From Bradyrhizobium sp. NAS96.2 (lineage in GTDB: Bacteria; Pseudomonadota; Alphaproteobacteria; Rhizobiales; Xanthobacteraceae): a stretch of 64,000 nucleotides of DNA. Position 1 is the stretch's first letter; the number at the start of each line of letters is the position of its first letter. Under the pieces are notes generated by a model that was not told where the DNA came from, searched no databases, and worked only from the letters and a program-made list of their open reading frames with translations. The position numbers were made by a program, and so were the translations under genes. The stretch covers positions 1 to 64,000 of the forward strand of contig NZ_LGHK01000047.1 in assembly GCF_001908235.1 (NCBI RefSeq), given 5' to 3'. Below are positions 63,779-64,000 of the stretch, one piece after another.

Positions 63779-64000
63779 TTACGAAATGGCCGGCTTGCCG
63801 TAGACTTGGTCCGCGCGCTTCTCGAACGCGTGGGCAAACCGCCCAAAGGCGGCGTCGAACATCGAGCCCATCAGAATCGCCAGCATTCGGCTCTTGAATT
63901 CGTAATTCAGGAAGAAGCCGACATCGCATTCGGTCTCCGACTTCGGCTCGAAGCTCCAGCGGTTCTCCAGATTGCTGAACGGGCCGCGGAGATATTCGAC
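63779..64000 (-). CDS. RatA/COQ10-type START-like protein (5' part off window)
   Basis: The C-terminal 73 residues are visible, running off the right edge on the minus strand. LRGPFSNLENRWSFEPKS, CDVGFFLNYEFKSRMLAILM and FGRFAHAFEKRADQVYG match the COQ10/RatA family of the polyketide-cyclase fold, linked to ubiquinone binding or annotated as RatA ribosome-association toxin. Its place beyond cinA/ispDF agrees with Rhizobiales gene order. A toxin role is not supported by sequence alone. Confidence 0.85.
   Translation of the reverse strand, partial: VEYLRGPFSNLENRWSFEPKSETECDVGFFLNYEFKSRMLAILMGSMFDAAFGRFAHAFEKRADQVYGKPAIS

Noticed and set aside
63779-64000. RatA toxin of a toxin-antitoxin system
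   Set aside because: No antitoxin (RatB-like) gene is visible, and COQ10-type ubiquinone-binding homologues share the same fold.

Overview
The window is a high-GC alphaproteobacterial chromosome segment. It most resembles Bradyrhizobium or a close relative in the Nitrobacteraceae. The grounds are the gene order dusB-ntrB-ntrC-ntrY-ntrX-hfq-hflX, fused ispDF next to cinA, BA14K, DUF982 and HWE-kinase families, and rhizobial-type palindromic intergenic repeats. Assignment is by recognition only; no database was searched.

Layout. 0-3.4 kb: a partial UvrD-type helicase and five small hypothetical genes. 3.4-10.1 kb: a soluble poly-HAMP hybrid histidine kinase with three receivers, followed by a receiver-PAS-HWE kinase. 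10.3-15.1 kb: accessory enzymes (a sorbosone-dehydrogenase-like protein, an APH(6)-like kinase, a dehalogenase-like hydrolase with a divergent HxlR regulator) and small proteins. 15.2-16.3 kb: decayed DNA with an AraC remnant. 16.4-23.3 kb: an envelope cluster (OpgC, degenerate PCu(A)C, second OpgC, DUF2059, a GT-C glycosyltransferase, an orphan TAXI binding protein) ending near tRNA-Ser(UGA). 24-25.3 kb: a phosphatase, a Nudix hydrolase and two tiny membrane peptides. 25.7-34.4 kb: a housekeeping block (rlpA, epoxide hydrolase, D,D-carboxypeptidase, tmk, holB, metG, tatD, PhnP-like). 34.4-39 kb: acyl-CoA ligase plus a TRAP transporter. 39.4-44.6 kb: a compact NRPS operon. 44.9-47.4 kb: enoyl-CoA hydratase and a cobalt-type nitrile hydratase with its activator. 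47.7-52.8 kb: queC, mazG, mgtE, hflX, hfq. 53.2-61 kb: the nitrogen-regulation cluster. 61.2-64 kb: ispDF, cinA, BA14K and the 3' part of a RatA/COQ10-like gene.

The most interesting part is the NRPS operon: PPTase, a thioesterase with a Cys nucleophile and an N-terminal docking-like domain, a one-module A-PCP protein whose specificity residues read close to the asparagine code, and an acyl-CoA-dehydrogenase-family enzyme with its catalytic Glu in the isovaleryl-CoA-dehydrogenase position. Together they suggest loading, oxidation and release of an asparagine-derived small molecule. Also notable are a histone-H1-like extension on methionyl-tRNA synthetase and single-base frame disruptions in two core genes (holB and ntrX), which could be real or sequence errors.
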